Shown: piece after piece, positions 7,402 to 16,739 of the stretch | Numbering within the stretch: the stretch's first letter is position 1 | How the letters are laid out: each line of letters opens with the position of its first letter | Assembly: GCF_000421545.1 (NCBI RefSeq) | Contig: NZ_ATXF01000009.1 | Coordinates: 62,001-126,000 of the forward strand | Reading direction: 5' to 3' | DNA: 64,000 nt | Source of the DNA: Agromyces italicus DSM 16388 | GTDB lineage: Bacteria > Actinomycetota > Actinomycetes > Actinomycetales > Microbacteriaceae | Program-made: the position numbers and the translations under genes | The notes under the pieces: model-generated | Seen by the model: only the letters and a program-made list of their open reading frames with translations | What the model was told of the DNA's origin: nothing | Database searches by the model: none

Positions 7402-8484
7402 ATGCGCGACACCTCCGACGACGCCCCCGCACTCAGCCCCGAGACCGTCGCCGTGGTGGCGGGCCGGCCGCCGCACGCACCCGATGCGCCGGTGAACGTG
7501 CCCGTCCACCTCACGTCGACCTACGTGGCGGGCGGCGACCTCGCGTACGGACGGTACGGCAATCCGAGCTGGACGGCGTTCGAGGACGTGCTCGGTGCGC
7601 TCGAGGGCGGCCGCTGCGTGAGCTTCGCCTCGGGCATGGCCGCGATCTCGGCGGTGCTCGACCTCGTCGCGCCCGGCGGGCTCGTCGTCGCGCCGCGGCA
7701 CTCGTACACCGGCACGGTGGCCGCGCTCGAGGAACGCGCGGCCCAGGGACGGATCCGCGTCCGATTCGTCGACATCGCCGACACGGCCGCCGTCGTCGCC
7801 GCCTGCGCCGGAGCCGCGATGGTGTGGTTCGAGACGCCGACGAACCCCGCCCTCGAGCTCGCCGACATCGCGGTCATCTCGGCCGCCGCGCACGAGCACG
7901 ACGCGCTCGTCGCCGTGGACAACACCTTCGCGACTCCCCTGCTGCAGCGCCCGCTCGCGCTCGGCGCCGACCTCGTCGTGCACTCGGCGACGAAGTACCT
8001 CTCGGGGCACAGCGACGTGCTGATGGGTGCCGCGATCGCCGCGAGCGAGGAGCACGCCGCCGAGCTCGTGCAGCGGCGGAGCCTCGCGGGTGCGATCCCG
8101 GCGCCGCTCGAGGCGTTCCTCGCGCTGCGCGGGATGCGCACCCTGGCCGTGCGGCTCGACCGGGCGCAGGCCAACGCGCAGGAGCTCGTTCGCCGCCTCG
8201 ACGTCCACCCCGCGCTCGAGGAGGTGCGCTACCCCGGCTTCGGCGCGATCGTGTCGATCGTCGTGCGGGGCGGCGCCGCGCCGGCGGAGGCTCTCGCCGA
8301 GCGAACGCGGCTCTGGGTGCATGCGACGAGCCTCGGCGGGGTCGAGTCGACCCTCGAGCGGCGTCGGCGCTGGCCGGCCGAGCAACCGACGATCCCCGAG
8401 GGCCTTGTGCGGCTGTCGGTCGGGATCGAGCAGGTCGACGACCTGTGGCACGACCTCGGATCGGCCCTCGACTCGCTCGTCTGA
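7402..8484 (+). CDS. Cys/Met metabolism PLP-dependent enzyme (cystathionine gamma-synthase/lyase family)
   Basis: A 360-residue fold-type I PLP enzyme: YGRYGNPSW, SFASGMAAIS (phosphate-binding loop), WFETPTNP, VDNTFATP and the Schiff-base lysine in HSATKYLSGHSD. The C-terminal LWVHATSLGGVESTLERR and LVRLSVGIEQVDDL close the family signature. It could be a cystathionine gamma-synthase, gamma-lyase, beta-lyase or methionine gamma-lyase; the SLGGVES substrate loop does not decide. It is somewhat shorter than the usual 380-400 residues because the segment between the small-domain helices is reduced. No other sulfur genes are near. TAGCCT-N6-ATG predicts a leaderless start. Confidence 0.88.
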   Translation: MRDTSDDAPALSPETVAVVAGRPPHAPDAPVNVPVHLTSTYVAGGDLAYGRYGNPSWTAFEDVLGALEGGRCVSFASGMAAISAVLDLVAPGGLVVAPRHSYTGTVAALEERAAQGRIRVRFVDIADTAAVVAACAGAAMVWFETPTNPALELADIAVISAAAHEHDALVAVDNTFATPLLQRPLALGADLVVHSATKYLSGHSDVLMGAAIAASEEHAAELVQRRSLAGAIPAPLEAFLALRGMRTLAVRLDRAQANAQELVRRLDVHPALEEVRYPGFGAIVSIVVRGGAAPAEALAERTRLWVHATSLGGVESTLERRRRWPAEQPTIPEGLVRLSVGIEQVDDLWHDLGSALDSLV

Positions 8485-8490
8485 ACGCAG

Positions 8491-9324
8491 TCAGCCCCCT
8501 CGCGCCAGCAGCCAGTCCATGGCGTCCGGCACGGTGTCGAGCACCGAGATGTGTCCGTCATCGAGGCGCATCCAGAGAGCGGCGTCGGGCAGGTGTGCGA
8601 GCATCCAGGCCGCGTGCCGCCGCGGCACCACCCGGTCGCCCTCGCCCTGCACGAGCAGCACCGGGGAGGCGACCTCGGCGAGTTCGAATCCCCATGGGCT
8701 CGCGAAGGCGACGTCGTCGTCGATGAGTCCGTCGGGGCCGAGTTCGGCAGCGCGGCCGGCATCGGCGCCGAGCGCCGTCCAACGTCCCGCGAGTGCCGCG
8801 AAGTCGACGGGAAGAAACTGCTCGGGGTCGAACTCGTCGTGCTCGGCGAAGCGGGCGCGTGCCGCACGCCCCCGCCGCGCAGCACGCAGCGCATGGGGCG
8901 CATGCATGCCGTCGAACCAGTCGTACGCCTCGGTGAAGGGGGCGATTCCGGCGAGCACCACGGCGCCGACCACCCGATCGGGGTGTCGCGCGGCGCTGGC
9001 GAGCGCGTGCGGACCGCCGCCCGACGCCCCCATCGAGGCGATGCGCCCGACGCCGAACGCGTCGGCGACGGCGACGGCATCGTCGCCCGCAGAGGCGACA
9101 TCGCGCCCGGGGTTCGGCGATGAGCCGCCGTAGCCCGGGCGGCCGTAGGAGATGAGCCGGATGCCCCGTGCCGCCGCCGCGGCGACGACGGGATCGAGCG
9201 GCGCACCGGTCTGCGGCGAGCCGTGGTGCCAGACGAGCGTGAGCGACGCCGAGGCATCCGCGCCCGAGTCGTGGGCGCGCAGCACGCGACCGTCGGCGAG
9301 TCTCACATCGCGCGTGGTGAACAT
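8491..9324 (-). CDS. Alpha/beta-fold hydrolase
   Basis: A 277-residue hydrolase with the oxyanion HHGSPQTG near residue 33, nucleophile elbow GASGGG (Ser101), acid in QGEGDRVVP and histidine in DDGHISVL. There is no signal peptide, so it is cytosolic. An insert of arginine-rich helix (ALRAARRGRAARARF) forms the cap. The substrate is unknown; this group includes esterases and peptidase-like enzymes of the proline iminopeptidase relatives. It converges on the PLP enzyme with a 6-bp gap. Confidence 0.85.
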   Translation of the reverse strand: MFTTRDVRLADGRVLRAHDSGADASASLTLVWHHGSPQTGAPLDPVVAAAAARGIRLISYGRPGYGGSSPNPGRDVASAGDDAVAVADAFGVGRIASMGASGGGPHALASAARHPDRVVGAVVLAGIAPFTEAYDWFDGMHAPHALRAARRGRAARARFAEHDEFDPEQFLPVDFAALAGRWTALGADAGRAAELGPDGLIDDDVAFASPWGFELAEVASPVLLVQGEGDRVVPRRHAAWMLAHLPDAALWMRLDDGHISVLDTVPDAMDWLLARGG

Positions 9325-9380
9325 GCGTGCCTCTCGGTCGAGCCGGCCTGCGACCGGCTCTGCCAGCCTAGGCTTGGCGG

Positions 9381-10151
<771 letters not shown>

Positions 10152-10231
10152 GCTCCTTCCCCAGCTGTGAGCGCCGCTCAGCGCAATTCTCCTGCCGAAA
10201 CAGAAACAGAAGCCGGGTCAGGGGAAGCTGG

Positions 10232-10819
10232 TCAGGGCGCGCGACCCTCGAACAGCAGAATGGGCACGGGCCCGAACGGCAGCGATCTCGCGCGCACGCG
10301 CCGCACCTCGCCGCCCGCGAACCCCGCCGCGAGGAGGGCCGACTCGGTCTCGCGATCCCAGTGGCATCCGTGGCACCACCGTTTCGACAGGGGGGTCGCG
10401 ACCCGCTGCACCGCGCGCTTCAGCGTGCCGCGGGGTGCGGCGACGTGGTCGACGAAGACGACCCGGCCGCCGGGCACGAGCACGCGTCGCACCTCGGCGA
10501 GCGCGGCCGCCTGGTCGGTGACCGAGCAGAGCACGAACGTGCCGACGACGGCATCGACGGACCGGTCGGGCAGCGGGATCCGCTCGGCGACCGCGTCGAG
10601 CGGCTCTGCCGGGTGCCCCCATTCGCGCCCGCGGGTGGCGAGCTCGGCACGGCGCTTCGCGTCGGGTTCGAGGCCGATCCACTCGACCCCGAGCTCGAAG
10701 GCGCCGAAGTTCTCGCCCTCGCCTGCGCCGATCTCGAGCACCCGGCCGCGCACGCGCCCGAGCATCTCGCGGCCGAGCTCGTCGACCGCGTCCTGGCTGA
10801 TCAGTTCGCCGGGTGCCAC
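10232..10819 (-). CDS. Class I SAM-dependent methyltransferase
   Basis: A protein of 195 residues: motif I VLEIGAGEGENFG, acidic residue of motif II in WIGLEPDAKR, then AERIPLPDRSVDAVVGTFVLCSV and VLVPGGRVVFVDHV. This is the small UbiE/Methyltransf_11 group that acts on small molecules or lipids; the substrate is unknown. The late cysteine and histidine cluster (RWCHGCHWDRETE) is typical of the YdaC/METTL7-like branch. GTG 10819 is preferred to the GTG one codon earlier because TAGCGT lies exactly six bases upstream of it. Confidence 0.82.
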   Translation of the reverse strand: MAPGELISQDAVDELGREMLGRVRGRVLEIGAGEGENFGAFELGVEWIGLEPDAKRRAELATRGREWGHPAEPLDAVAERIPLPDRSVDAVVGTFVLCSVTDQAAALAEVRRVLVPGGRVVFVDHVAAPRGTLKRAVQRVATPLSKRWCHGCHWDRETESALLAAGFAGGEVRRVRARSLPFGPVPILLFEGRAP

Positions 10820-10890
10820 CACGGCACGCTATCGCGGCCGGCCGCTCGTGTCACGCGGTCGCGTTGACTCGACTCATACCTCCGCGTGTC

Positions 10891-10921
10891 CGCCCGCCCG
10901 CCCGGCCGCCCGCCCGCCCGG
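10891..10921 (-). repeat. G-run tract on minus strand, quadruplex-capable
   Basis: The plus strand is a run of CCCG units; the minus strand therefore has six GGG runs separated by one to four bases. It lies upstream of the methyltransferase promoter, between 10820 and 11022, where I see no gene. Confidence 0.6.
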
Positions 10922-11022
10922 CGGCGCGGCAGCGGGCAGCAGCACGGCCGTGCGGACCCGGGCGGACGCGTCGGTGTCGACCGGCCTGCGCCCCACCGCC
11001 ACGGCGCTCGGTGGCCCGAAGG

Positions 11023-11550
11023 TCAGCCGAGCCCGACGCGATCGGGCACGGCGGCCGCGACGGACGGCAGCCACGCATCGACGTCGGGCCAGGCCCGCGC
11101 CGCGGGCAGCCGGCGCAGCAACTGCGCCAGCGAGGCGTCGGCCGCGGGCCACGGGATGACCCGGCTCGGCGACGCACTCGCGAGCACGCCGAGCCACCAG
11201 TGCTTCCACGTGATCGGCAGCGTCTCGGGGTGGATCACGACGTAGTAGTCGGGAACATTGAGGTCGTGACGACCGGCGGCCGCGCGCGCACGGGCGATCT
11301 CGAGTTCGAGTACGCCGTAGCTCGCGAGGTCGTCGAAGAACTCGACCCACGCGGCCGCGACGTGCGCGAGCGGATCGTGATCGTGCACCAGATACGGCGC
11401 CCCCGCAGCGGCCGACCAACGTGCGACGTCGGCGTCGCTCGCGTCGGGGAGCGTCGCAGCGCGCACGTTCGCGAAGCCTTCGAGCGCATGGATGGCCTGC
11501 GCCGTCTCATCCCCGACGACGACCAGTGTGGTGCTGGCCGGAGCCTCCAT
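11023..11550 (-). CDS. Hypothetical protein next to the siderophore-interacting protein
   Basis: A 175-residue soluble protein of no recognised family. It begins TTLVVVGDETAQAIHALEGF and contains YLVHDHDPLAHVAAAWVEFFDD, DYYVVIHPETLPITWKHWWLG and a Trp/Pro-rich end. TAGACT lies six bases before its ATG, so it has its own leaderless promoter although it follows the siderophore-interacting gene by only 33 bp in the same direction. This pairing may mean a role in iron handling, but nothing in the sequence shows that. Confidence 0.65.
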   Translation of the reverse strand: MEAPASTTLVVVGDETAQAIHALEGFANVRAATLPDASDADVARWSAAAGAPYLVHDHDPLAHVAAAWVEFFDDLASYGVLELEIARARAAAGRHDLNVPDYYVVIHPETLPITWKHWWLGVLASASPSRVIPWPAADASLAQLLRRLPAARAWPDVDAWLPSVAAAVPDRVGLG

Positions 11551-11583
11551 TTCCGCAGTCTACGCCGCGGAGGGGGCGAGGGT

Positions 11584-12375
11584 TCAGCGGGCGCGCCAGT
11601 ACCCGCAGAAGGTGACGTTGCGCTTCGGAACACCGCGCTCGTTGACGAGGAATCGGCGTGCGCCCGTCGCGAGTCTCGACTCCCCCGCAGCGAACGCGTA
11701 CACCGAACCGTCGGCGAGGGGCAGCCCTCGAAGATGATCGAGGGCGGCCTGCCCGGCAGGCTGCTCGGGTCGGCGAACGAGCCAGTGCACGTCGACGCCG
11801 TCGGGGGCGTCGACGTGCTGCCGGTCGGCGAGGTCGGGCAGTTCGATGATCGCCTGACCTCGCGCATCGCGCGGGAGGTCGCGGAGGATGCCGAGCACCG
11901 CGGGCATCGCGCTCTCGTCGCCGACGAGCAGGGTCTGGTCTGCGTCGACCGGCTGGTAGCCGCAGCCCTGGTCGATGAGGGCGACGGATGCCCCGACCGG
12001 GAGGCCGCTCGCCCAGGGGCCCGCGACGCCGTCGTCACCGTGCACGACGAAGTCGATGTCGAGCTCTCTCGCCTCGGGGCGGAACTCCCGCACCGTGTAG
12101 TTGCGGATGACCGGACGGGTCGCCTTCGGCAGCGTCAGGTACCGGAGATAGCCGGCCATGTCGTAGGTGGCGGCGAGATTGTCGAACCGCGTGTCGCCGG
12201 CGGTGGGCACCGCCAGCCGGAACCACTGGTCGAACCCGAGATGGCGCCATCCGGCGAGCCCGTCGCCCGCGACCGTGAGCCGGACGAAATGCGGCGAGAT
12301 GCGCATCGCCTCGATGACGTCGGCCTCGACGACGCCGCTCGGCGCGTGAGTGACCTCGATGTTGCTGACTGCCAC
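11584..12375 (-). CDS. Siderophore-interacting protein (ferric-siderophore reductase, ViuB/SIP type)
   Basis: A 263-residue FAD/NADPH reductase of the SIP family, which releases iron from imported ferric siderophores in the cytosol. Visible signatures are RNYTVREFRPE (flavin binding), DFVVHGDDGVAGPWA, LLVGDESAMPAV (pyridine nucleotide loop), AGESRLATGARRFLV and the C-terminal FCGYWR. The GTG start has GGGAGG well placed upstream. A clear DtxR/IdeR iron box lies 17-35 bp upstream of the start, so the gene should be repressed when iron is replete. No siderophore synthesis or uptake genes are in the window. Confidence 0.92.
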   Translation of the reverse strand: MAVSNIEVTHAPSGVVEADVIEAMRISPHFVRLTVAGDGLAGWRHLGFDQWFRLAVPTAGDTRFDNLAATYDMAGYLRYLTLPKATRPVIRNYTVREFRPEARELDIDFVVHGDDGVAGPWASGLPVGASVALIDQGCGYQPVDADQTLLVGDESAMPAVLGILRDLPRDARGQAIIELPDLADRQHVDAPDGVDVHWLVRRPEQPAGQAALDHLRGLPLADGSVYAFAAGESRLATGARRFLVNERGVPKRNVTFCGYWRAR

Positions 12376-12391
12376 TGGGGCCCTCCCTGAA

Positions 12392-12410
12392 TTAGGTAAC
12401 CCTTACCTTA
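12392..12410 (-). promoter_or_regulatory. Iron box (DtxR/IdeR/DmdR operator)
   Basis: TTAGGTAACCCTTACCTTA has perfect AGGTAA/TTACCT arms around CCC and one mismatch in the outer pair, agreeing with the 19-bp DtxR-family consensus TWAGGTTAGSCTAACCTWA in the conserved half-sites. It sits directly upstream of the siderophore-interacting gene and about 155 bp from the divergent wall-protein gene. Confidence 0.88.
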
Positions 12411-12566
12411 CATCGCGCCTACCGACCGCGCATGCCGGGTGATGTTCGCGGACGTTCTGCATCATGATTCCCACGAAACACGGTCCCTCTGGTTGAGTAG
12501 ATGAATCGTGTGCCCGCACGAGCCGACCGCACGGTCGGCGGCACCCCGAAGCGAAAGAACCCGCGC

Positions 12567-14441
12567 GTGAACATTTTCCGATTCCGACGCCTCCTGCGCA
12601 CGAGCACGACGGCCCTCGTCGTCGGCGGACTCGCCGCGATCGGCGCCGTCGCCCTCGCGACCGCCCCCGCGACCCCAGCCAGTGCCGCCGAGCCGGCACC
12701 GATCTGCCCTCCCGACGGCGGCATGCCGCCGATCGACAACCTGCCGAGCTACACCGACGCGAACGTCGCCGTGTACGCCGGCGGCGACTACCTCGCCACA
12801 GGTGCGGCCGCCGAGAGCGAAGGCCTGCTGCTCGTGCGCGGCAGCGCGACGTTCGACAAGGCCGAGGGCGGCATCTTCAACGTCGGCGCCGTCGGCGTCG
12901 GCTCGGGCATCACGCCCCCCGGCGGCGACACGATGCTCGCGGTCGGTGGCGAGCTCGACGTGGTCGACCCGACCCGCATCGACGTCGGACACAACGTCGA
13001 CGGCGGCGGTGCGGTGCACGTGGGCGGTGCGGGCAGCCCAGCCGGCGGCGGAGCCGGCCAGGTCGAGACCAACGGTGCCGAATACCTGACGGGGCTCGGC
13101 CAGGCCACCGCGATGGCACCGTACGCCGACTTCCAGGACGTCATCGTCGAGGCCTCCTCGGTGCTCGCCGCGACGCCGTCGAACGGCGCCACGCAGGTGT
13201 CGGGCAACCGGGTGACGTTCACCGGCGGCGACACCGGCATGCAGGTCTTCGCGATCGACGCCGCAACCCTCGGCCCCGTCTTCGAAGTGTTCTTCGAGAA
13301 CATCCCCGAGAACGCACCCATTCTCGTGAACGTGACGGGCGGCCCGCTCACCTTTGCGCCCGGCTACTTCGACCTGAACGGCGAACGCGTCGACGACTTC
13401 GCATCGCCGAACTACGGCAATGCCGCCTCGCAGATCATGTGGAACATCGCCGACGCGACCGCGCTCTCGCTCACCGGGGCAAGCCAGATCATGGGCTCGT
13501 TCCTCGCACCGGCGGCCGACGCCACGATCACCGCGTCGACGAACGGCCGCGTGCACATCGGCGGCAACCTCACCACGAGCGGTGTCGGCAACGAACAGCA
13601 CAACTACCCGTGGATCGGCGGCGGCCCCTTCGACTGCGGCTCCGCGAGCTTCGATGCGGTGAAGGTCATCACCGGCTCGGGCGCGAGCGCTGTGCCCGAT
13701 GACGCCGTCTTCACGCTGCAGTACTCCTACGAACTCGAGGGCGAGACCGTGACCGGCGAGCTGTTGCTTCCCGCCGACGGCACCGCGGTCGACGGCCCCG
13801 AACTCCCCGAGGACACCGTCGTGACCTTCACCGAGATCGATCTGCCGGAAGTCGACGGCATCGAATGGGGCCAGCCCGTGATCGATCCCTCCGAGATCAC
13901 GATCGGCGACGACGTCGTGACCCGTATCACCGTCACGAACACGGCCGACGCCATCATCAACGCCGTCGGCGGCTTCTCGGCCTCGAAGCGGGTCGAGGGC
14001 GACGCGGCCGACCAGGTGCCGACCGACACCGTGTTCGCACTCGCGTACTCGTACGAACTCGATGGCGAGCAGGTCGGGGGCGAACTCTCGCTGCCCGTCG
14101 ACGGCACCGTCGTCGACGGCCCGCAAGACCTGCCGACCGGCACGGTCGTCAGTTTCGAGGAGGTCGAGCTGCCCGCGATCGACGGCATCGAGTGGGGCAC
14201 GCCCGAACTCAGCGCGTCGACCGTCACGATCGCCGCCGGCACGAACGTCGAGGTGACGGTGACGAACACCGCCACGCCGGTGACGCCCGCGCCGACGCCG
14301 ATTCCGACGCCTGAGCCCGACGACGCCGACGCCGACCTCGCCGAGACCGGTTTCTCGCCCCTCGTGCCGATGACCGCCGCCGCGCTCGCCCTACTCGTCG
14401 GCGCAGCGCTGTTCGTCGTCGCACGTCGCCGCAAGGCCTGA
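12567..14441 (+). CDS. Choice-of-anchor A family wall-anchored protein (LAETG)
   Basis: A secreted protein of about 624 residues. The GTG at 12567 gives a compact signal peptide (MNIFRFRRLLRTS, a hydrophobic core, cleavage near ASA-AEP); an in-frame ATG at 12501 would add 22 unlikely residues. Next comes the choice-of-anchor A domain (about residues 40-350; NVAVYAGGDYLATG, GAVHVGG, SFLAPAADATIT), then two homologous beta-sandwich repeats of DUF5979/collagen-binding B type (FDAVKVITGSG... and FSASKRVEGDA...), a Pro-Thr stalk, and the sorting signal LAETG, a hydrophobic span and RRRKA. LAETG suits a class E sortase. Likely an adhesin or surface-layer component; the ligand is unknown. Confidence 0.88.
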   Translation: MNIFRFRRLLRTSTTALVVGGLAAIGAVALATAPATPASAAEPAPICPPDGGMPPIDNLPSYTDANVAVYAGGDYLATGAAAESEGLLLVRGSATFDKAEGGIFNVGAVGVGSGITPPGGDTMLAVGGELDVVDPTRIDVGHNVDGGGAVHVGGAGSPAGGGAGQVETNGAEYLTGLGQATAMAPYADFQDVIVEASSVLAATPSNGATQVSGNRVTFTGGDTGMQVFAIDAATLGPVFEVFFENIPENAPILVNVTGGPLTFAPGYFDLNGERVDDFASPNYGNAASQIMWNIADATALSLTGASQIMGSFLAPAADATITASTNGRVHIGGNLTTSGVGNEQHNYPWIGGGPFDCGSASFDAVKVITGSGASAVPDDAVFTLQYSYELEGETVTGELLLPADGTAVDGPELPEDTVVTFTEIDLPEVDGIEWGQPVIDPSEITIGDDVVTRITVTNTADAIINAVGGFSASKRVEGDAADQVPTDTVFALAYSYELDGEQVGGELSLPVDGTVVDGPQDLPTGTVVSFEEVELPAIDGIEWGTPELSASTVTIAAGTNVEVTVTNTATPVTPAPTPIPTPEPDDADADLAETGFSPLVPMTAAALALLVGAALFVVARRRKA

Positions 14442-14464
14442 GCGGCGGGGCTCCGGCCCTGACC

Positions 14465-14511
14465 GAACGAGGATGCCTCGCGTCGCACGTCGCCGCGAGG
14501 CATCCTCGTTC
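14465..14511. terminator. Bidirectional hairpin terminator made of an inverted GGATGCCTC pair
   Basis: A perfect 18-bp stem (14465-14482 with 14494-14511), 11-nt loop, between the convergent wall-protein and TetR genes. Each arm contains one copy of the over-represented 9-mer GGATGCCTC/GAGGCATCC. Confidence 0.88.
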
Positions 14512-14604
14512 TCTGGATGATTCGGTCAGACGCCGATCAGCGGCGCGGCGGTGTGCCCGGCAGCGAGCATGGCTCGGGTGCCTCGCCTGCAGCGGTGAGC
14601 CCGG

Positions 14605-15159
14605 CTACGCCTCCGCCATGAGTGCGCGCACCGCCCGCTCGATGAGGGGACGTGCGTCGAGCGCCGGGTCGACGGTGAGCCGGTGCAGGACCAACCCGTC
14701 ACCGAGTGCCATGACGGTCTTCGTCGCGGTCGCGGGGTGGGGCATGCCGATGCCGACCAGGAACGCCTCCGTCCAGCGTTCGAACTCGAGGCGCTGCCGG
14801 CGCAACGGCGCGCCGAGCTCGGGGTCGCTGCCGAGCTCGAGCCAGAGCGAGTAGCGGGCCCGAGTTCTCGCCGACAGCGGGCCCGTCTGAAGGGCGAAGA
14901 TCCGGCAAAGACCCTCGACGAATTCGCCGGGAGTGCTCGGCGCGGGCGCCCCTGACGAGTCGAAGTCGGCGCGCTCCTGCTCGGCGAGGTGGTCGACGCA
15001 CCCGGCGAGGAGAGCCCTGCGGGTGCGGAACCAGTTCGAGGTGCTGCCGTTGGGGAGACCCGCGGCCGCGTCGACCCGGGCATGGGTGAGTGCGCGCACC
15101 CCCTCGGTACCGAGCAGCTCGATTGCCGCATCGAGCGCACGATCTCGGGTCGTGGGCAT
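14605..15159 (-). CDS. TetR-family transcriptional regulator
   Basis: A 184-residue regulator. The N-terminal helix-turn-helix reads RDRALDAAIELLGTEGVRALTHARVDAAAGLPNGS followed by TSNWFRTRRALLAG, the usual TetR form; the C-terminal part is a helical ligand domain of TetR_C type. The ATG at 15159 (GCGAGG upstream) is preferred to the GTG two codons earlier. It is divergent from an epoxide-hydrolase-like gene and the two share a pair of near-identical palindromic operators, so it most likely represses that hydrolase and itself. Confidence 0.9.
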   Translation of the reverse strand: MPTTRDRALDAAIELLGTEGVRALTHARVDAAAGLPNGSTSNWFRTRRALLAGCVDHLAEQERADFDSSGAPAPSTPGEFVEGLCRIFALQTGPLSARTRARYSLWLELGSDPELGAPLRRQRLEFERWTEAFLVGIGMPHPATATKTVMALGDGLVLHRLTVDPALDARPLIERAVRALMAEA

Positions 15160-15182
15160 GTACACCTCGCTCGTCCGGGTCT

Positions 15183-15213
15183 ACTATGAACATAGTCCTA
15201 CTACGAACGTAGT
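15183..15213. promoter_or_regulatory. Tandem TetR operators
   Basis: ACTATGAACATAGT (15183-15196) and ACTACGAACGTAGT (15200-15213) are perfect palindromes with a two-base centre, differing only by a compensating pair of changes, with centres 17 bp apart. They lie between the TetR and hydrolase starts. Confidence 0.9.
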
Positions 15214-15236
15214 ATCGCCGCGACGAAGGAGTCGTC

Positions 15237-16142
15237 ATGGATACCCCTGCACTCCACACGGTCGATGCCCAAGCTTCCGCATGGTCGCCGCCGTTGCCCG
15301 ACGCCCCGGGTTTCGAGCACCTGATGGTCGAGACGCCCGGGCTCCGCACGCACGTGGCCGTCCTCGGCGGGGGCGCACCGATCGTGCTGCTGCACGGCTT
15401 CCCGCAGCATTGGTGGCAGTGGCACACGATCGCGCCGCGACTCGCCGAGCACGGCTACCGAGCGATCTGCCCCGACCTGCGCGGCGCGGGATGGACCGAG
15501 GCCGATGACCCGCGCATCCGCCGCGATACCCGGCTGCACGACCTCACTGCCCTGCTCGGCGTGCTCGGGATCGATCGACTCCACCTGCTCTGCCACGACA
15601 TGGGGGCGATCACCGGGGGCCAGTTCGCCTACTCACAGCCCGAACGCGTCGAGTCGATGGTCATGCTCTCGGTACCGCCGATGTTCATGTCGTTCAGCCC
15701 GAAGCTGCTGAGCGGGCTCAGCCACCTACCGCCGCTCAGCCTGCACCGACGAGGCCGCTCGCTCGCCTGGCTCTTCACCGATGAGTACGCCGCGCAGGGC
15801 TTCGCGGTCGAGACGGTGGAGTCGTATCTCGCTCCGATGCAGCGAGCCGAGATCGACGGGGCGGTCGGCAGGCTGTACCGCGGCATGATCCTGCCCGAGG
15901 CCGGCCGACTCGTGAGCGGCACCTACAAGACGCAGCGACTGCATCCCCCGACGCTGATCGTGTTCGGGCGACGTGACGAGCCCTTCACCGAGGAGCTCGT
16001 CCGGCACATCTCGGGCGATCCGGCGCAGTTCGCCGACCACGTCGAGTTCGCCTTCGTCGACGACGCCGCGCACTTCATCACCGATGACGCCCCCGACGCG
16101 GTCGCCGAGCTCGTGCTCGACTGGTTCGATCGCACCGCCTGA
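15237..16142 (+). CDS. Epoxide hydrolase-like alpha/beta hydrolase (Asp nucleophile)
   Basis: A 301-residue alpha/beta hydrolase. The oxyanion motif LLHGFPQHWWQW and the nucleophile elbow LCHDMGAITGG place Asp121, not Ser, at the nucleophile, as in epoxide hydrolases and haloalkane/fluoroacetate dehalogenases. The acid lies in VFGRRDEPF and the base in DDAAHFITDD. The cap region carries the tyrosine needed by epoxide hydrolases in RLYRG, but this is not certain. Ribosome binding site GAAGGAG, six bases upstream. Expression is expected to be released by the ligand of the divergent TetR. Confidence 0.85.
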   Translation: MDTPALHTVDAQASAWSPPLPDAPGFEHLMVETPGLRTHVAVLGGGAPIVLLHGFPQHWWQWHTIAPRLAEHGYRAICPDLRGAGWTEADDPRIRRDTRLHDLTALLGVLGIDRLHLLCHDMGAITGGQFAYSQPERVESMVMLSVPPMFMSFSPKLLSGLSHLPPLSLHRRGRSLAWLFTDEYAAQGFAVETVESYLAPMQRAEIDGAVGRLYRGMILPEAGRLVSGTYKTQRLHPPTLIVFGRRDEPFTEELVRHISGDPAQFADHVEFAFVDDAAHFITDDAPDAVAELVLDWFDRTA

Positions 16143-16145
16143 CGG

Positions 16146-16571
16146 CTACATCGCGCGGGTGCCGTCGCTCATGACCGGCGAGATGATGCCGAACACGTTG
16201 CCGTCGGGGTCGATCAGCGAGGCGGTACGACCGACGCCCTCGGTATCGTCGAGCGGCACCGCCTCGGTCGCGCCCAGTTCGACTGCGCGGGCGAAGACGG
16301 CGTCGGCGTCGTCGACGCCGACCACGATGTTGCACCCGTTGACCGGTGCTCCGGGGGCCGGCGGCTCGCCCTGGCGTTGCGTGAGCCCGCCGTTGATGCC
16401 GAGCCCGGGCGACGCATCGGTGTTGCCGATCGAGCCCTCGCCGGTCTGGATCATCCAGTACGGATAGTCGCCGAACTGGGTGAACTGCCAGCCGAGGAGT
16501 TCGCTGTAGAAGTCGACGAGCCGCTGGGGCTCGCTCGCATGGATCTCGAAATGCACGACCAGGTTCGCCAT
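16146..16571 (-). CDS. VOC-family (glyoxalase-like) protein
   Basis: A 141-residue two-module vicinal-oxygen-chelate protein: HFEIHASEPQRLVDFYSELLGWQF at the start and CNIVVGVDDADAVFARAVELGA...SLIDPDGNVFGIISP at the end, the usual paired beta-alpha-beta-beta-beta units. The likely metal ligands are His7 and the histidine-free second module, so metal binding is uncertain; many such proteins are antibiotic-binding or of unknown role. It converges on the hydrolase gene with a 3-bp gap. Confidence 0.85.
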   Translation of the reverse strand: MANLVVHFEIHASEPQRLVDFYSELLGWQFTQFGDYPYWMIQTGEGSIGNTDASPGLGINGGLTQRQGEPPAPGAPVNGCNIVVGVDDADAVFARAVELGATEAVPLDDTEGVGRTASLIDPDGNVFGIISPVMSDGTRAM

Positions 16572-16739
16572 CGTCTGCTCCGTCTCATCGGTGCCCCGAG
16601 CGCATCGGCGCGCCCGTCCACCCGCGACACGCTACGCCGCACCCCCGACATCCTCCACCCTCATCTCCGGCGCGATGCGGGAGAGCCGACCCGCCGGCCG
16701 GGGGTTCCGTTCGCCATGGTCGGGGCGCATCATGGGGGC

